DNA of 64,000 bases from Cryobacterium sp. PH31-O1 (GCF_030063455.1 NZ_JASITB010000007.1:186001-250000), one strand, 5' to 3'. Shown: positions 41,674 through 52,179, counted from the first letter of the stretch. Program-made: numbers and translations. Notes: generated by a model from the letters alone, not told the origin.

Positions 41674-42113
41674 AGGGCAAGATCGCTGTAGTAGTCATGG
41701 CGATACTGCTCGTCTTCTACCTCGTTCTGGTCGGTGTTCGTGCCGTACTCTTCATTCAGAGCGGCGAGCCGGTCGGCATTGCCATCGGGCTCGCGCTGCT
41801 CATCCTGCCGCTGATCGGCTTCTGGGCGCTCGCACGTGAGGTTGCGTTCGGCATCCGCTCGGAACGGCTCGTGCGTCAGCTCGACGAGGTGGGCGGGCTG
41901 CCCGCTGCTGACCAGCGCGTGCGCCCGAGTGGTCGCCCCTACCGGGATGCCGCCGACGAGCAGTTTCCGGCCGCGCAGGCCGAGGTAGAAGCGGAACGGG
42001 AGAACTGGCAGGCCTGGCTGCGGCTCGGCCTCGCCTACGATGCCTCCGGCGATCGCAAGCGCGCCCGGGGAGCGATTCGCACCGCAATCTCTCTCGAACG
42101 CACCGCGAAATAG
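41670..42113 (+). CDS. Small membrane protein with TPR-like C-terminus
   Basis: A 147-residue protein coupled to dapB by ATGA. Two hydrophobic segments (about residues 5-28 and 36-56) are followed by a soluble part with ENWQAWLRLGLAYDASGDRKRARGAIRTAISLE, a single TPR-like helical pair. No enzymatic motif is seen. Comparable proteins of unknown function lie next to dapB in other actinobacteria. It may be a membrane-bound scaffold; this is speculation. Confidence 0.75.
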   Translation: MKGKIAVVVMAILLVFYLVLVGVRAVLFIQSGEPVGIAIGLALLILPLIGFWALAREVAFGIRSERLVRQLDEVGGLPAADQRVRPSGRPYRDAADEQFPAAQAEVEAERENWQAWLRLGLAYDASGDRKRARGAIRTAISLERTAK

Positions 42114-42140
42114 CTCTCAGGATAGCCACCGAAGGATCGG

Positions 42141-43031
42141 CTACGGCTGGCGCAGCATCCAGGCGATCGCGGTGGCCGGCGTGCGATGGAAGAACTCGAA
42201 TCCGTCGTCGAGCAGCTTCTGCGCGCTGACCTGCTGGTCGGCGAGCAGCAACTGGCGCGCAGCATCCTGCAGCAGGAGCGTCAGGATCGGCTTCGGAACC
42301 GGTAGCAGGAACGGCCGGTGCAGGGCGGTGGCGAGCCCGTGAATGATGTCGTTGGACGTCGCGGCTGTCGGCCCGACCAGGTTAACCGGGCCGGAGAGGG
42401 TCGAGGTCAGCAGATGCACGATGGCCGCAGCCTCGTCGTGCAGGCTCACCCAGGCCCAATGCTGGTTGCCGCCGCCGAGCGGTCCGGCCAGGCCGAGTTT
42501 CGCCAGGGGAAGCACTGGTTTGAGCGCACCGCCCTTGGCCAGGACCAGACCGGTGCGCAGCAGGACGACCCGTGTCGGTTCGGGCGCGAGCTCAGCAGCG
42601 GCTTCCCACTGTGTGACGACGTCAGCCAGAAAATCGGTTCCCACAGCGGATGCCTCGTTCAGGATCTCCCCGGGACGATCACCGTAGACCCCGACGGCAG
42701 AACCGTTCAGCAGAACGGTCGGGGGAGTGGCGGCCCGCGCGAGTGCGTCGGTGATTGTACGGGTGGCCGACAGTCGGGAGCCGAGAATTTCTTTGCGATA
42801 AGCCGTCGTCCACGGGAGCCGTGCCAGGGAGGCCCCCGACAGATTGACGACCGCGTCGATATCGTCGAGCACGCGGGCGTCCAGGGCGTGCGCGGCCGGG
42901 TCCCAGCGGATCTCGTTCTTGCCCAGGGCCTCCCGGCGTACCAGGCGCACGGGAGTGTGGCCCGCGGCGGCCAGCTGGCGGCTCAGCTCCCGCCCGATGA
43001 GGCCGGAAGCTCCGGCGATGAGAACGCGCAC
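42141..43031 (-). CDS. TIGR01777 family NAD(P)-binding epimerase-like protein
   Basis: A 296-residue extended short-chain dehydrogenase: N-terminal Rossmann motif GASGLIGREL, the conserved VVNLSGASLAR, RLSATRTITDAL, and the C-terminal DUF1731 region (HRPFLLPVPKPIL, EFFHRTPATAIAWML). The family includes cell-division-related YfcH/SulA-annotated proteins, but the true reaction is unknown. It sits immediately downstream of osmC on the same strand with a 9-base gap, so the two are probably cotranscribed. Confidence 0.88.
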   Translation of the reverse strand: MRVLIAGASGLIGRELSRQLAAAGHTPVRLVRREALGKNEIRWDPAAHALDARVLDDIDAVVNLSGASLARLPWTTAYRKEILGSRLSATRTITDALARAATPPTVLLNGSAVGVYGDRPGEILNEASAVGTDFLADVVTQWEAAAELAPEPTRVVLLRTGLVLAKGGALKPVLPLAKLGLAGPLGGGNQHWAWVSLHDEAAAIVHLLTSTLSGPVNLVGPTAATSNDIIHGLATALHRPFLLPVPKPILTLLLQDAARQLLLADQQVSAQKLLDDGFEFFHRTPATAIAWMLRQP

Positions 43032-43040
43032 GCCTGTGGC

Positions 43041-43472
43041 CTAGGCCAGTTCGGCTTCGATGGTGATGGGAATGCCCGCGAGTGCCTTCGAGATCGGGCA
43101 GTTGTCCTTGGCATCCTGGGCGAATACCTCAAACTCAGCCTCGGTGAGGCCGGGAATCTTAGCGCTGACCAGCAGGTGACTTCCGATGACGCCGGTCCCG
43201 GCCGCGAAGGTGACGGCGGCGGTGGTCTGGATGCTCTCCGGGGTATGGCCAGCCGAGCCGAGCGCGTTGGCCAGTGCCATCGAGAAGCAGGCCGCGTGGG
43301 CGGCACCGAGGAGTTCCTCCGGGTTGGTGGTGTTGGAAACCCCCTCAGCGCGGGCTTTCCAGTTCACCGAGAATTCGGCGGCGTGCGAAGAATCGAGGGT
43401 GACGGTACCGGAACCGGTTGGAAGATCGCCGGTCCAGACGGTTGTTGCTTCACTGGTGAGCGTCGTGGGCAT
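43041..43472 (-). CDS. OsmC family peroxiredoxin-like protein
   Basis: A 143-residue thiol peroxidase of the OsmC/Ohr family, which detoxifies organic hydroperoxides. Two conserved cysteines are present (AAHAACFSM and DAKDNCPISKAL), with the Glu/Arg partners in NPEELLGA and the N-terminal strand. The DNCPISK ending fits OsmC more than Ohr. The start has GGAGG upstream. It is divergent from dapA. Confidence 0.9.
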   Translation of the reverse strand: MPTTLTSEATTVWTGDLPTGSGTVTLDSSHAAEFSVNWKARAEGVSNTTNPEELLGAAHAACFSMALANALGSAGHTPESIQTTAAVTFAAGTGVIGSHLLVSAKIPGLTEAEFEVFAQDAKDNCPISKALAGIPITIEAELA

Positions 43473-43796
43473 GGTGTTACCTCCAGGTGATTGGATTCCA
43501 CCCTAACTGTCCCACCTGCCCCACGAACGAGTCCTGTCTGGGAATTGACTGAGAGCTAACCGACACGCCAGGGAGGCCCAGGACGGGATGTGCCGGGCGT
43601 ATCCAGGACGCGGCCTCGACGTTCTCGGCGGTTCTGCCGCCCCGGTTCAGCACACCGGATCACACGAGGAGCAGGTAGACCTGGCAGCCCAGGCAATAGT
43701 CGAACACCGCATTTTGACAGGCAGCGACGAATGCGGCCGCCGCAGCGATTCCGACCGCGCTGGGTACGAGCACAGGGAAGCGATAGCCTGTACTCC
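43473..43796. other. Divergent intergenic region between osmC and dapA
   Basis: Frames are open here on both strands but give Arg/Pro-rich, unrecognisable protein, so I call no gene. Other actinobacteria often have thyX before dapA; it is absent. TTGACA occurs at 43714-43719 but has no matching -10 box. Confidence 0.4.
43784..43789 (+). promoter_or_regulatory. -10 box of dapA, leaderless
   Basis: TAGCCT ends seven bases before the GTG at 43797. No ribosome binding site is present. Confidence 0.5.
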
Positions 43797-44774
43797 GTGT
43801 CTACCTCTACGAATCCCTTTGGCCAGGTGCTGGTCGCGCTGGTCACCCCGTTTACCTTTGATGGCGAAGTGGACTGGGCCGGGGTGGAGAAGCACATCGA
43901 CGACGTCATCAATGCCGGTGCCGATGGCATCGTCGTCACGGGCACGACCGGTGAGACCAGTACTCTGACCGACCCGGAGAAGATCCGTCTGGTCGAGGTC
44001 GGCAAGTCGGTCGCTAACGGCCGGGCCAAGATCATTACCGGCGGCGGCTCCAACGAGACCGCCCACGCCATGCAGCTGGCCCGGCAGAGCGAAAAGGCCG
44101 GCGCGGACGGCAATATGATCGTAACCCCGTACTACAACAAGCCCACCCAGGCCGGAATCCTTACCCACTTCCGTATGATCGCCGATGCCACGGACCTCCC
44201 CGTCATCCTCTACGACATCCCCGGGCGCACCGGCGTCGCGATCGCCTACGAAACCATCCTGCGCGCGGCCAAGCATCCAAATATTCTCGCTATGAAAGAC
44301 GCCAAGGGCGACTTCGCCCAGATCAGCCGGGTGCTCAACCAGACCGACCTCATGTATTTCTCCGGTGATGACGCCAATGTGCTGGCCCACCTGTCTATCG
44401 GCGCGACCGGCCTGATCGGCGTCACCGGAAACATCACCGCAACCCCGTACCGCCACATGGTCGATGCCGTCAACCGTGGCGACCTCAAGGTTGCCACCGC
44501 CGCCCACCAGCAGCTCGAGCCGCTCGTGCGTGCCGTGATGACCCACGTTCCCGGAACCGTCGCCGTGAAATACATTCTGCACGGCCTCGGTCGCATCGGC
44601 AGCCCACGGGTGCGTCTGCCCCTGGTCGGTCCCGAAGACTCCGAAGCCGCCCAGATCGAAGACGAGTTGTCGCTGGTCAAAGACATCCCCGGCGTGGACT
44701 TCTCCAACTTCCGCCCTGACCGCAACGCGGCCGCCGGCGGATCGCTGCCCAAGGTCGCCGGCACCACGCGCTGA
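43797..44774 (+). CDS. dapA: 4-hydroxy-tetrahydrodipicolinate synthase
   Basis: A 325-residue TIM-barrel aldolase that condenses pyruvate with aspartate semialdehyde, the committed step to lysine and diaminopimelate. Seen: TGTTGETSTL (Thr pair), VTPYYNKPTQ (catalytic Tyr), and the Schiff-base lysine in ILAMKDAKGD (K167). The C-terminal 30 residues (DFSNFRPDRNAAAGG) form an extra tail. The GTG at 43797 gives VSTSTNPFGQ; the open frame further upstream is not family-like. It is one of three lysine genes in this window, none of them in the same operon. Confidence 0.95.
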   Translation: MSTSTNPFGQVLVALVTPFTFDGEVDWAGVEKHIDDVINAGADGIVVTGTTGETSTLTDPEKIRLVEVGKSVANGRAKIITGGGSNETAHAMQLARQSEKAGADGNMIVTPYYNKPTQAGILTHFRMIADATDLPVILYDIPGRTGVAIAYETILRAAKHPNILAMKDAKGDFAQISRVLNQTDLMYFSGDDANVLAHLSIGATGLIGVTGNITATPYRHMVDAVNRGDLKVATAAHQQLEPLVRAVMTHVPGTVAVKYILHGLGRIGSPRVRLPLVGPEDSEAAQIEDELSLVKDIPGVDFSNFRPDRNAAAGGSLPKVAGTTR

Positions 44775-44838
44775 GGAACGAGGGCGCCGCTGGAATAGGG
44801 CGTCGGAGTTGGCGGAGGCGCATCCGCTGGTAAAACGC

Positions 44839-44869
44839 TAGGATCAGCCCATCGAGTTTGACCGGGTCA
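44839..44869 (+). promoter_or_regulatory. Promoter/operator candidate for the MacB-like efflux operon
   Basis: TAGGAT (44839-44844) fits a -10 box. TGACC-G-GGTCA (44859-44869), an 11-bp palindrome, lies just downstream, where a repressor would block initiation. The regulator is unknown. Confidence 0.35.
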
Positions 44870-44891
44870 GGTCATCCGTGTGGGGAGTGTC

Positions 44892-45950
44892 GTGAACATT
44901 GCACGCAAATGGGTCTTTCCCATTCTTCGATTGATCGTGATCGCGGCCATTGCGGTGGCCCTTGTGAAGCTCGCGTTCTACCCAGACGCTGCCGCCGACA
45001 GCAACCCCGCCGAACCAACCGGGGTCATTGTCGAACCACAGATTCCGGTGGCCCTGGGCACCATCAGTAATGATGTGACCCTGCCAGGCACGGTCAGCGC
45101 CGACCCCGCCGTCGCGGTTAAAGCGACCGCCATCGGCACGGTCGATGAGATCTTCGTGGCGGCCGGTCAGACCCTGAATATAGACGACAAGATCTACGAC
45201 ATCCGCCTCGAAACGATTAAAGACCCTGTCGAAACAACGGATGCCAATGGCAACGTCAGCATTACCCAACCGAAACCAGTGGTCAGCTTCGTCAAGGTGC
45301 TCTCCCCGATCACCGGAATCCTCAGCTCGCTCACTGTGATCCACGGCCAGAGCGTGGCAGTGGGGGATGCCACCGGGCAGGTCGCACCACCGAGCTTCTC
45401 GGTGAGCGGAGCGCTGAGCCCCGAGCAGCAGTACCGGCTGCTGACACGCCCGACCGAGGCATCCGTTGCGATAACGAACGGGCCGGCGCCGTTCATCTGC
45501 ACCGGCCTGACCATCACCACCCCGCTGGCTGGTGCGCCGGCCGGTGGTGACGGCGGCGGAGGCGGAGAAACCGGTACGAGCGGCACCACAGTGACCTGCG
45601 CGATTCCGGCAGAGGTGACCGTTTTTTCCGGCCTGGCCGCGCAGATCACCGTCGCCGCCGGGCTGGCCGAGAACGTGCTCGTCGTGCCGGCCACGGCTGT
45701 GGAGGGCTCCGCCGAAACCGGCGTCGTCTGGTTCGTACTGCCGGACGGCGGCACCGAGGAACGTCCGGTCACGCTCGGTATGACCGACGGCGTCAACGTG
45801 CAGGTCGTCGATGGGCTCGTCGAGGGTGACCTGATCAACCAGTTCGTTCCCGGAGCCGTCGCCGGCGGCGAATCGGGCTGCGAGCTTCAGCCCGACGGCA
45901 GCGAAGTCTGCTTCGGACCGAGCCTCTCCAGCACCGGGATTTCCAGATGA
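44892..45950 (+). CDS. Membrane-anchored adaptor protein of a MacB-like efflux system
   Basis: A 352-residue protein with one N-terminal membrane segment (about residues 9-32) and an extracellular part. It has a barrel-sandwich/lipoyl-like section (VALGTISNDVTLPGTVSADPAVAVKATAIGTVDEI) and a beta-barrel region with a Gly-rich insertion (GGDGGGGGETG) and a C-terminal membrane-proximal domain (VLVVPATAVEG). This is the periplasmic adaptor type of RND/MacB systems adapted to a Gram-positive. The GTG at 44892 follows GGGGAG; a GTG at 44880 is also in frame. It overlaps the ATPase gene by four bases. The cargo is unknown. Confidence 0.82.
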   Translation: MNIARKWVFPILRLIVIAAIAVALVKLAFYPDAAADSNPAEPTGVIVEPQIPVALGTISNDVTLPGTVSADPAVAVKATAIGTVDEIFVAAGQTLNIDDKIYDIRLETIKDPVETTDANGNVSITQPKPVVSFVKVLSPITGILSSLTVIHGQSVAVGDATGQVAPPSFSVSGALSPEQQYRLLTRPTEASVAITNGPAPFICTGLTITTPLAGAPAGGDGGGGGETGTSGTTVTCAIPAEVTVFSGLAAQITVAAGLAENVLVVPATAVEGSAETGVVWFVLPDGGTEERPVTLGMTDGVNVQVVDGLVEGDLINQFVPGAVAGGESGCELQPDGSEVCFGPSLSSTGISR

Positions 45951-46642
45951 CCCTGCTGCATCTCGAGGGCGTGACCCGTACAGTGCAACTCATCGATGCG
46001 CCGCCGCTGACGATTCTTTCCGGCGTCGATCTCGACGTCGAAGTGGGCGACCGCGTGTCGATCGTCGGCCGGTCGGGCTCGGGCAAGACCACGCTGCTGA
46101 ACTTGCTCGGGCTGCTTGACAACCCGACGAGCGGCGCGATGCTGTTCGAGGATCGTGCGGTTGGGTCGTTGTCGTCCGGCGCCCGGGACCGGCTGCGCGG
46201 CCGCGAGGTCGGCTTTATCTTTCAACAGTTCAACCTGCTGCAGGGCCGCACCGCCCTCGAAAACGTGATGACTCCGCTGCTCTACGCGGAGGGCCGCCAA
46301 TTCTGGCAGCGGGCCCGCATCGCCACCGAGATACTTGAACGGGTCGGCCTCGGCGACCGACTCGGCTCGCTGCCCGACCGATTGAGCGGCGGTGAGCAAC
46401 AGCGCGTAGCCATCGCCCGCGCGCTGGTTCGTGGCCCGAGACTGATCCTCGCCGACGAACCCACGGGAGCCCTCGACCTCGAGACCGGCGAGACGGTGAT
46501 GGACCTCATCGATGAGGTCGCCACTGAATCCGGCGCAGCCCTCGTCACCATCACCCACGATCCGTCCATCGCCGCCCGCGCCACCCGGCATTTTCGGCTC
46601 GACCACGGCGTCTTGCAGGTCACGAGCACGGTGCCGGCATGA
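45947..46642 (+). CDS. MacB-like ABC transporter ATP-binding protein
   Basis: A 231-residue ABC ATPase. Walker [17 protein letters not shown]-loop [10 protein letters not shown], signature [15 protein letters not shown], Walker [13 protein letters not shown] and the H-loop (VTITHDP) are all complete. The Q-loop and spacing fit the MacB/LolD group, which drives lipoproteins, antibiotics or peptides out of the membrane. It lies between the adaptor and permease genes with four-base overlaps on both sides. Confidence 0.95.
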   Translation: MTLLHLEGVTRTVQLIDAPPLTILSGVDLDVEVGDRVSIVGRSGSGKTTLLNLLGLLDNPTSGAMLFEDRAVGSLSSGARDRLRGREVGFIFQQFNLLQGRTALENVMTPLLYAEGRQFWQRARIATEILERVGLGDRLGSLPDRLSGGEQQRVAIARALVRGPRLILADEPTGALDLETGETVMDLIDEVATESGAALVTITHDPSIAARATRHFRLDHGVLQVTSTVPA

Positions 46643-47865
46643 AGCGCTTCGCGAGTAATCTGGTCGGCGCCGTCATCGAAGCCTGGCAGGAAGTGCGCAT
46701 CCACAAGACTCGCGTCATGCTCTCACTGATCGGGGTGGCGGTCGCCGTCTGCGCCATCACGACCGTGGTCGGTCTCGGCGCGGTCGCCCAGCAGGCCACC
46801 GTCGAACAGAACGAGCGGTCGGGTGGGCGCGCGGCCAGCCTCTACCTGTCTGCATCAATGAACGACGGATCTACCCCGACCGAGATGCCCGAAATCTGGC
46901 GCACAGCCCTCGAACGGTACAAGATCGACTACGCCAGCCGGGTCGTGAACACCAGCCAGACGGTGCAGTTCGCCGATGGCGCCGTGCCGGTGCAGACCAT
47001 CGGCGTCGACCCGCCGTATGGGATCATGCACCGCATCACCCTCGAGGAGGGCACCTGGTTCGCCGCCGCCGATCAGAGGCGACTGGCCCCTGCCGTGCTC
47101 ATTAACTCCATCTTCTGGGACCGCCTTGGACGCCCAGACCTGAGGACGCACCCGACAACCACCCTGATCGGTGAACGCAGCACGACGGCCGTTGTCACCG
47201 GCGTCTATCCGGCGCTGTCCTACGAGACCGAACCGGCGATGTACATGCTCGCCGATGCGCTCACCGCTATTACACCAGTCGTCATCGATCCGAACTTGCA
47301 ATTTGGTCCGCCATCCTACGAGTTATGGGTTCCAGTCAAGATCTCCGAGCAGTTGGTGACCGCCCTGCAAAGGGACGTGCAGGGCGCGCTCGGCAGCGAG
47401 GCAACCGTGCAGGTGAACCGGCAGGACTATTCGTCTTTCCAGGACGGCGACCCCTATCTCTCGCTCAAACTCACCGTCGGTGCCATCGCAGGTCTGGTGT
47501 TGCTGCTCGGAGCGCTCGGACTGGTCAACATTGCCCTCGTTACTCTCAAGCAGCGCATTCGAGAGATAGGCATCCGGCGCAGTTTCGGGGCGACCGCCGC
47601 CAGGGTCTTCTTCGCTGTCATGATGGAAAGCGTCGTAGCAACCGTCGTCGCCGGCATTGTAGGCGTGATCGCCGCCGTGCTTATCGTGAAGAGTCCGTTC
47701 GTCGAGGACTTCATCAGCCAGGGCCAAGTCACCGATTTCCCGCCGTTCCCGGTCGAAGCAGCCGTTCTCGGCCTGGTCTGTGCGACCGTTGTCGGCGCCC
47801 TGGCCGGGCTGATCCCGGCACTGGTCGCGGTGCGGGTTAAGGTGATCGACGCCATCCGCTATTAG
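46639..47865 (+). CDS. MacB/FtsX-type ABC transporter permease
   Basis: A 408-residue permease with one N-terminal membrane helix ([23 protein letters not shown]), a large extracellular domain (about residues 60-270, MacB_PCD type), and three C-terminal helices, the topology of FtsX/MacB permeases. The short motif [17 protein letters not shown] after the second helix is the family's coupling region. It would form a dimer with the ATPase and adaptor. The operon ends here. Confidence 0.92.
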   Translation: MKRFASNLVGAVIEAWQEVRIHKTRVMLSLIGVAVAVCAITTVVGLGAVAQQATVEQNERSGGRAASLYLSASMNDGSTPTEMPEIWRTALERYKIDYASRVVNTSQTVQFADGAVPVQTIGVDPPYGIMHRITLEEGTWFAAADQRRLAPAVLINSIFWDRLGRPDLRTHPTTTLIGERSTTAVVTGVYPALSYETEPAMYMLADALTAITPVVIDPNLQFGPPSYELWVPVKISEQLVTALQRDVQGALGSEATVQVNRQDYSSFQDGDPYLSLKLTVGAIAGLVLLLGALGLVNIALVTLKQRIREIGIRRSFGATAARVFFAVMMESVVATVVAGIVGVIAAVLIVKSPFVEDFISQGQVTDFPPFPVEAAVLGLVCATVVGALAGLIPALVAVRVKVIDAIRY

Positions 47866-47966
47866 GTAATACGAGAAGCACAAACCAATGGATGCGCCGC
47901 GCGGCATTCGCTGGCCTCTCAGGCAGGCATTGGGCGTGGGGTCGGGGGAATGTCGCCGGTGCTTGG

Positions 47967-47972
47967 TAGCGT
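47967..47972 (+). promoter_or_regulatory. -10 box of ftsK, leaderless
   Basis: TAGCGT ends six bases before the ATG at 47979, with no ribosome binding site between. Confidence 0.5.
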
Positions 47973-47978
47973 TATTTC

Positions 47979-50882
47979 ATGGCTACGAGCACTAAGTCGA
48001 CCGGGCGTGCCCGCACTCCGGCACCGAAGGGCGCTCCGGCGCGCAAACCGGGCCCCCGCAACGGCGGCACCGCAGCGCAGAAGACCGTCAAATTCACTGC
48101 CGTTGATGTGAAGCCGAGTGTCGGAGCCCGCGCCTGGATGGGCCTCGCCCACCTCGCGGGCGGCGCCGCCCGCGCCCTCGGTCCCGAAAAACTTTCCAAG
48201 GACGAACGCCGCGACGGCCTGCCCTTCTTTCTCGTGCTGCTCGCCATCTCCGGCGCCATCGTTGAATGGTTCCTTATCAACAACGCTGTCGCCCAGCAGC
48301 TCGACGCATACACCTTCGGCGGCCTGTTCGGACGGGTAGCCTTCGCCCTGCCCGTCATCCTGCTGCTGTTCTCCGTCTGGCTGTTTCGTAAACCCAGTTC
48401 CGTGCACGACAACGGCCGCATCGGCATCGGGCTTAGTCTGCTGCTCGTGACCATCTCCGGGCTCTGCCACATTTTCGGCGTGCAGCCGCAGCCGCAAGAC
48501 GGTATGCCGGCCCTCGCACTGGCTGGCGGAGTGATCGGGTGGATGATCGCGGCCCCGCTGATCATGCTCACCACCTCGGTCGGCGCCACGATCGTGGTCA
48601 TCTTGTTGTTGCTGCTCAGCCTGTTCATCATCACCAAGACCCCGCCGAACCGCGTCGGCCAGCGCTCCCGCGAACTCTACGACTGGTTGTTCGGCGCACA
48701 GCTGACCGACGACGAAGAACGAGCCGCCGAGAAAGCCACCAGGGGCGCCAAACCGGGCAAGACGGCGCAGGTCGAGCTCGACGGCGTCGATGATGTTTCA
48801 GGTGGCGACGAGGCTGAGGGCGCGCTGCCGTGGTGGCGCCGCAATAACAGCAAGCGGGAGGAGGACCCCGACTTCGCCAGTGCATTATCGACTGAGTCGA
48901 AGCCTGGCCCAGTCGAAGCCGACCCGCTCAGCGTGCTGCTCGGCGGTAACCAGTCCCGCGGTGGCTTCGACAGCGCCATCGAATCCGAGGTAACCGACCA
49001 CACCGTGCCGCCGGAACGGGACCACTACGGCACCGAGGTGCTCGAAGACCTGCGCAAGGCGGAACTCGCCGTCAAACGGTTCACCGGCGAAGTCGACCTC
49101 GGCACCGGCCCGTCCACCGGGCTTCACTCCGATGATCCGGCCGGTCACACCGAGGTTCTGCCCGGCTTCGACGACGTCTTCCCCGAACTGAGCCAGGCGG
49201 TGGATGCCGACGGTGCAGCCCTCCCGCCCCTCGCATCCACTGACCCCCACCCGGCCATTCCATATCTCGTGCCAGCGGCATCCACACTCACCGCCGGCCC
49301 CCCAGCCAAGGCCCGTTCAGCCGCGAACGATGACGTGGTCAAATCAATCACCGAGGTGCTGCGACAGTTTCAGGTCGATGCAAAAGTCACCGGATTCTCC
49401 CGTGGCCCGACGGTCACCCAGTACGAAATCGAACTCGGCCCGGGAGTCAAGGTCGAGCGGGTCACCGCGCTCAGCAAGAACCTCTCCTACGCGGTCGCCT
49501 CGAACGAGGTGCGCATCCTTTCGCCCATTCCCGGCAAGAGCGCTATCGGCATCGAGATTCCCAACACCGACCGCGAAATCGTCACCCTCGGCGACGTGCT
49601 GCGCTCGAGTACCGCCACCAACGCCACCCACCCGATGACCATCGGTGTCGGCAAAGACGTCGGCGGCGGCTTCGTCATTGCCAACCTCGCGAAAATGCCG
49701 CACCTTCTCGTGGCCGGTTCCACCGGCTCTGGCAAGTCGAGCTTCGTCAACTCCATGATCACGAGCCTGCTCATGCGCGCCAAGCCGAGCGATGTGCGCA
49801 TGGTGCTCATCGACCCGAAACGGGTCGAGCTCGCCGCCTACGCCGGCGTGCCGCACTTGATCACTCCCATCATCACGAACCCGAAGAAAGCGGCCGAAGC
49901 GCTGCAGTGGGTCGTGAAAGAGATGGACATGCGCTACGACGACCTCGCGAGCTTCGGCTTCCGCCACATCGACGACTTCAACAAGGCCGTCGTCAGCGGC
50001 GAAATCGTGCTGCCCGCTGGCAGCGAACGCAAGCTCAAGCCCTACCCGTACCTGCTCGTCGTCGTCGATGAGTTGGCCGACCTCATGATGGTCGCCCCGC
50101 GCGACGTCGAAGACTCCATCGTGCGCATCACCCAGCTCGCCCGCGCCTCCGGAATCCACCTCGTGCTGGCCACCCAGCGGCCGAGCGTCGACGTCGTCAC
50201 GGGGCTGATCAAGGCCAACGTGCCTTCGCGGCTGGCCTTCGCCGTCACGAGCGTTACCGACTCCCGGGTCATCCTCGACCAGCCAGGCGCCGACAAACTC
50301 ATCGGACAGGGCGACGCCTTATTCCTACCGATGGGAGCCTCTAAAGCCGTGCGCGTGCAGGGCGCCTGGGTCACCGAAGACGAAATTGAGAAGGTCGTCA
50401 AGCACGTCACAATGCAGGCCAGGCCCGACTACCGGCCCGACGTCTCCATGGTCGCCCCGCGTAAGGAGATCGACTCCGACATCGGTGACGACCTCGAGGT
50501 CTTGCTCGCCGCCGCCGAACTTGTCGTCTCGACCCAGTTCGGATCGACGTCGATGCTGCAGCGCAAACTACGCGTCGGTTTCGCCAAGGCCGGTCGCCTG
50601 ATGGACCTGCTCGAATCCCGGGAGATCGTCGGCCCGTCCGAAGGCTCCAAAGCGCGCGATGTGCTCGTCAACGCCGAGCAGCTGCCCAGCGTGCTCGCCC
50701 GACTGCGCGGCTCCGACGACGAACAGCACGCCTTGAAAGCCCAATCCGGTGATGCGCGCGCCGCGTCGGCACCGGACCCGCGCTACGAAGGCGACCCGGT
50801 CGAGAAAATGTCGCAGGGGTATCCTGAGGTGGACGGCACCGAGGACGACGAGGATGCCTGGAAACTAACCGGCAGGGACTGA
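47979..50882 (+). CDS. ftsK: DNA translocase FtsK
   Basis: A 967-residue septal DNA pump that moves chromosome ends apart at division. It has a basic, disordered start, four membrane helices (about residues 75-220), a long acidic/Pro-rich linker, then the motor: [24 protein letters not shown] alpha part, Walker A in [13 protein letters not shown] (about 580), Walker B in [13 protein letters not shown] (about 692), and the C-terminal gamma winged helix ([22 protein letters not shown]) that reads KOPS sites. The linker is longer than in many relatives. It is followed by pgsA after three bases, so they are likely cotranscribed. Confidence 0.96.
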   Translation: MATSTKSTGRARTPAPKGAPARKPGPRNGGTAAQKTVKFTAVDVKPSVGARAWMGLAHLAGGAARALGPEKLSKDERRDGLPFFLVLLAISGAIVEWFLINNAVAQQLDAYTFGGLFGRVAFALPVILLLFSVWLFRKPSSVHDNGRIGIGLSLLLVTISGLCHIFGVQPQPQDGMPALALAGGVIGWMIAAPLIMLTTSVGATIVVILLLLLSLFIITKTPPNRVGQRSRELYDWLFGAQLTDDEERAAEKATRGAKPGKTAQVELDGVDDVSGGDEAEGALPWWRRNNSKREEDPDFASALSTESKPGPVEADPLSVLLGGNQSRGGFDSAIESEVTDHTVPPERDHYGTEVLEDLRKAELAVKRFTGEVDLGTGPSTGLHSDDPAGHTEVLPGFDDVFPELSQAVDADGAALPPLASTDPHPAIPYLVPAASTLTAGPPAKARSAANDDVVKSITEVLRQFQVDAKVTGFSRGPTVTQYEIELGPGVKVERVTALSKNLSYAVASNEVRILSPIPGKSAIGIEIPNTDREIVTLGDVLRSSTATNATHPMTIGVGKDVGGGFVIANLAKMPHLLVAGSTGSGKSSFVNSMITSLLMRAKPSDVRMVLIDPKRVELAAYAGVPHLITPIITNPKKAAEALQWVVKEMDMRYDDLASFGFRHIDDFNKAVVSGEIVLPAGSERKLKPYPYLLVVVDELADLMMVAPRDVEDSIVRITQLARASGIHLVLATQRPSVDVVTGLIKANVPSRLAFAVTSVTDSRVILDQPGADKLIGQGDALFLPMGASKAVRVQGAWVTEDEIEKVVKHVTMQARPDYRPDVSMVAPRKEIDSDIGDDLEVLLAAAELVVSTQFGSTSMLQRKLRVGFAKAGRLMDLLESREIVGPSEGSKARDVLVNAEQLPSVLARLRGSDDEQHALKAQSGDARAASAPDPRYEGDPVEKMSQGYPEVDGTEDDEDAWKLTGRD

Positions 50883-50885
50883 ACC

Positions 50886-51479
50886 ATGGCATCACCGCAA
50901 ACATCCGTCACCCGCCCCAGCAACTGGAATGTACCCAACCTGATCACGGTCGTGCGCATTCTGCTCGCTCCCGTCTTCATCTGGATGCTGTTGGCCGCCG
51001 ACGGTGACAGCGACCCACTGCGCTGGGTGGCTGCGGTGCTGTTCATCATCGCGATCGCCACCGACGGCATCGACGGCATGATCGCCCGCCGCCACAACCT
51101 CGTGACCGACCTCGGCAAGATTCTTGACCCAATCGCCGACAAGATCCTCACCGGTGGCGCCCTGGTCTGCCTGTCCATCCTTGGCGAACTGCCCTGGTGG
51201 GTGACCATCGTCATCCTCGTGCGCGAAATCGGCATCACCATTTTCCGGTTCGCCATGCTGCGCGACCGTGTCATTCCGGCCAGCCGTGGCGGCAAGCTTA
51301 AAACCGTCTCCCAGTCCGTGTCGATCTCGCTCGCCCTGCTCCCGTTCTGGCTGGTCTTCGGCGAGTGGGTGCACTGGCTCAACACCGCCACCATGACCGT
51401 AACGCTCGTGCTCACCGTGGTCTCCGGCCTTGACTACCTGGTCTCGGCCTGGCGCCTGCGAAAGCACGACGTTGCCTGA
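50886..51479 (+). CDS. pgsA: CDP-diacylglycerol--glycerol-3-phosphate 3-phosphatidyltransferase
   Basis: A 197-residue membrane enzyme that makes phosphatidylglycerophosphate, the precursor of phosphatidylglycerol and cardiolipin. The CDP-alcohol phosphotransferase motif is complete: TDGIDGMIARRHN followed by LGKILDPIADK (D-x2-D-G-x2-A-R-x8-G-x3-D-x3-D). Several hydrophobic helices surround it. A GCAGGG sequence precedes the ATG. Its end overlaps the start of cinA. Confidence 0.95.
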   Translation: MASPQTSVTRPSNWNVPNLITVVRILLAPVFIWMLLAADGDSDPLRWVAAVLFIIAIATDGIDGMIARRHNLVTDLGKILDPIADKILTGGALVCLSILGELPWWVTIVILVREIGITIFRFAMLRDRVIPASRGGKLKTVSQSVSISLALLPFWLVFGEWVHWLNTATMTVTLVLTVVSGLDYLVSAWRLRKHDVA

Positions 51480-52023
51480 CCCGGCCTCGGCAACCACGGC
51501 ACCCACAACCGCGGCACTGGCACCTGCAGCGGATGCGACGGCCGAGCTGATCGCGGAACTCACCGCACGCCACCTCACCATCGCCGTCGCCGAATCATTG
51601 ACCGGCGGGCTGCTGGTGGCTGAACTCGTGCGTGTCCCCGGCGCATCCGTCGTGGTGCGTGGCGGAGTGGTCGCCTATGACACCGCCCTCAAGCGCAGCC
51701 TGCTCCACGTCGACAGCAGTGTGCTCAACGTGCACGGGCCCGTACACGCCGATGTCGCCAAACAGATGGCGGGCGGCGTGCGCACCCTGCTCGCGGTCAA
51801 CGAGGTGCGCGCCGATGTCGGAGTGTCGACCACTGGTGTGGCCGGCCCCGGCCCGGACGGCGGCCATACGGCTGGAACGGTATTCATCGGCCTGTCCAAG
51901 GGAACTGGTTCCTGGGCCGTGCCGTTACACCTGCACGGCAACCGCGCCGAGATTCGCGCCGAAACCGTGCGCCAGGCCATCGATGCTGTGCGTGCGCTGA
52001 TAGCGCAGGGTGACGCGGAATAG
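51472..52023 (+). CDS. cinA: CinA C-terminal domain protein (nicotinamide-nucleotide amidohydrolase, PncC type)
   Basis: A 183-residue protein with only the C-terminal CinA domain. The sequence IAVAESLTGGLLVAEL and later STTGVAGPGPDGGHTAGTVFIGLS mark the PncC amidohydrolase, which deamidates nicotinamide mononucleotide. The start is unclear: there is no ATG or GTG before the domain. The TTG at 51472 (TTGCCTGA, overlapping the pgsA stop) is the best candidate, giving a Pro/Ala/Thr-rich N-terminal arm of about 25 residues. In other actinobacteria cinA also sits between pgsA and clgR. Confidence 0.88.
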   Translation: MPDPASATTAPTTAALAPAADATAELIAELTARHLTIAVAESLTGGLLVAELVRVPGASVVVRGGVVAYDTALKRSLLHVDSSVLNVHGPVHADVAKQMAGGVRTLLAVNEVRADVGVSTTGVAGPGPDGGHTAGTVFIGLSKGTGSWAVPLHLHGNRAEIRAETVRQAIDAVRALIAQGDAE

Positions 52024-52179
52024 TTCCTGTTACGGGCTGGTTACATCGAAGACATTCACAAGAAAATTCCAATGAATCTCGCTAGTGTCAAAGTGTTAGA
52101 TGAATGCCGTATTGTAAGCATCCAGCACCGCACACCGGTAGTCATAGGATTGATTATTAGGCATAAGAAGGAGGTTCCG

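Noticed and set aside
43690..43720. A possible SOS box (TCGAACACC...) before dapA
   Set aside because: Only the left half-site matches; there is no GTTCG partner at the right distance.
43590..43796. An upstream extension of dapA, or a separate small gene here
   Set aside because: The residues are Arg/Pro-rich and not part of DapA; a leaderless -10 box fixes the start at 43797.
49344..50159. A 271-residue frame antisense to ftsK
   Set aside because: It is opposite the FtsK motor domain, which has complete Walker motifs; no protein family is recognisable.
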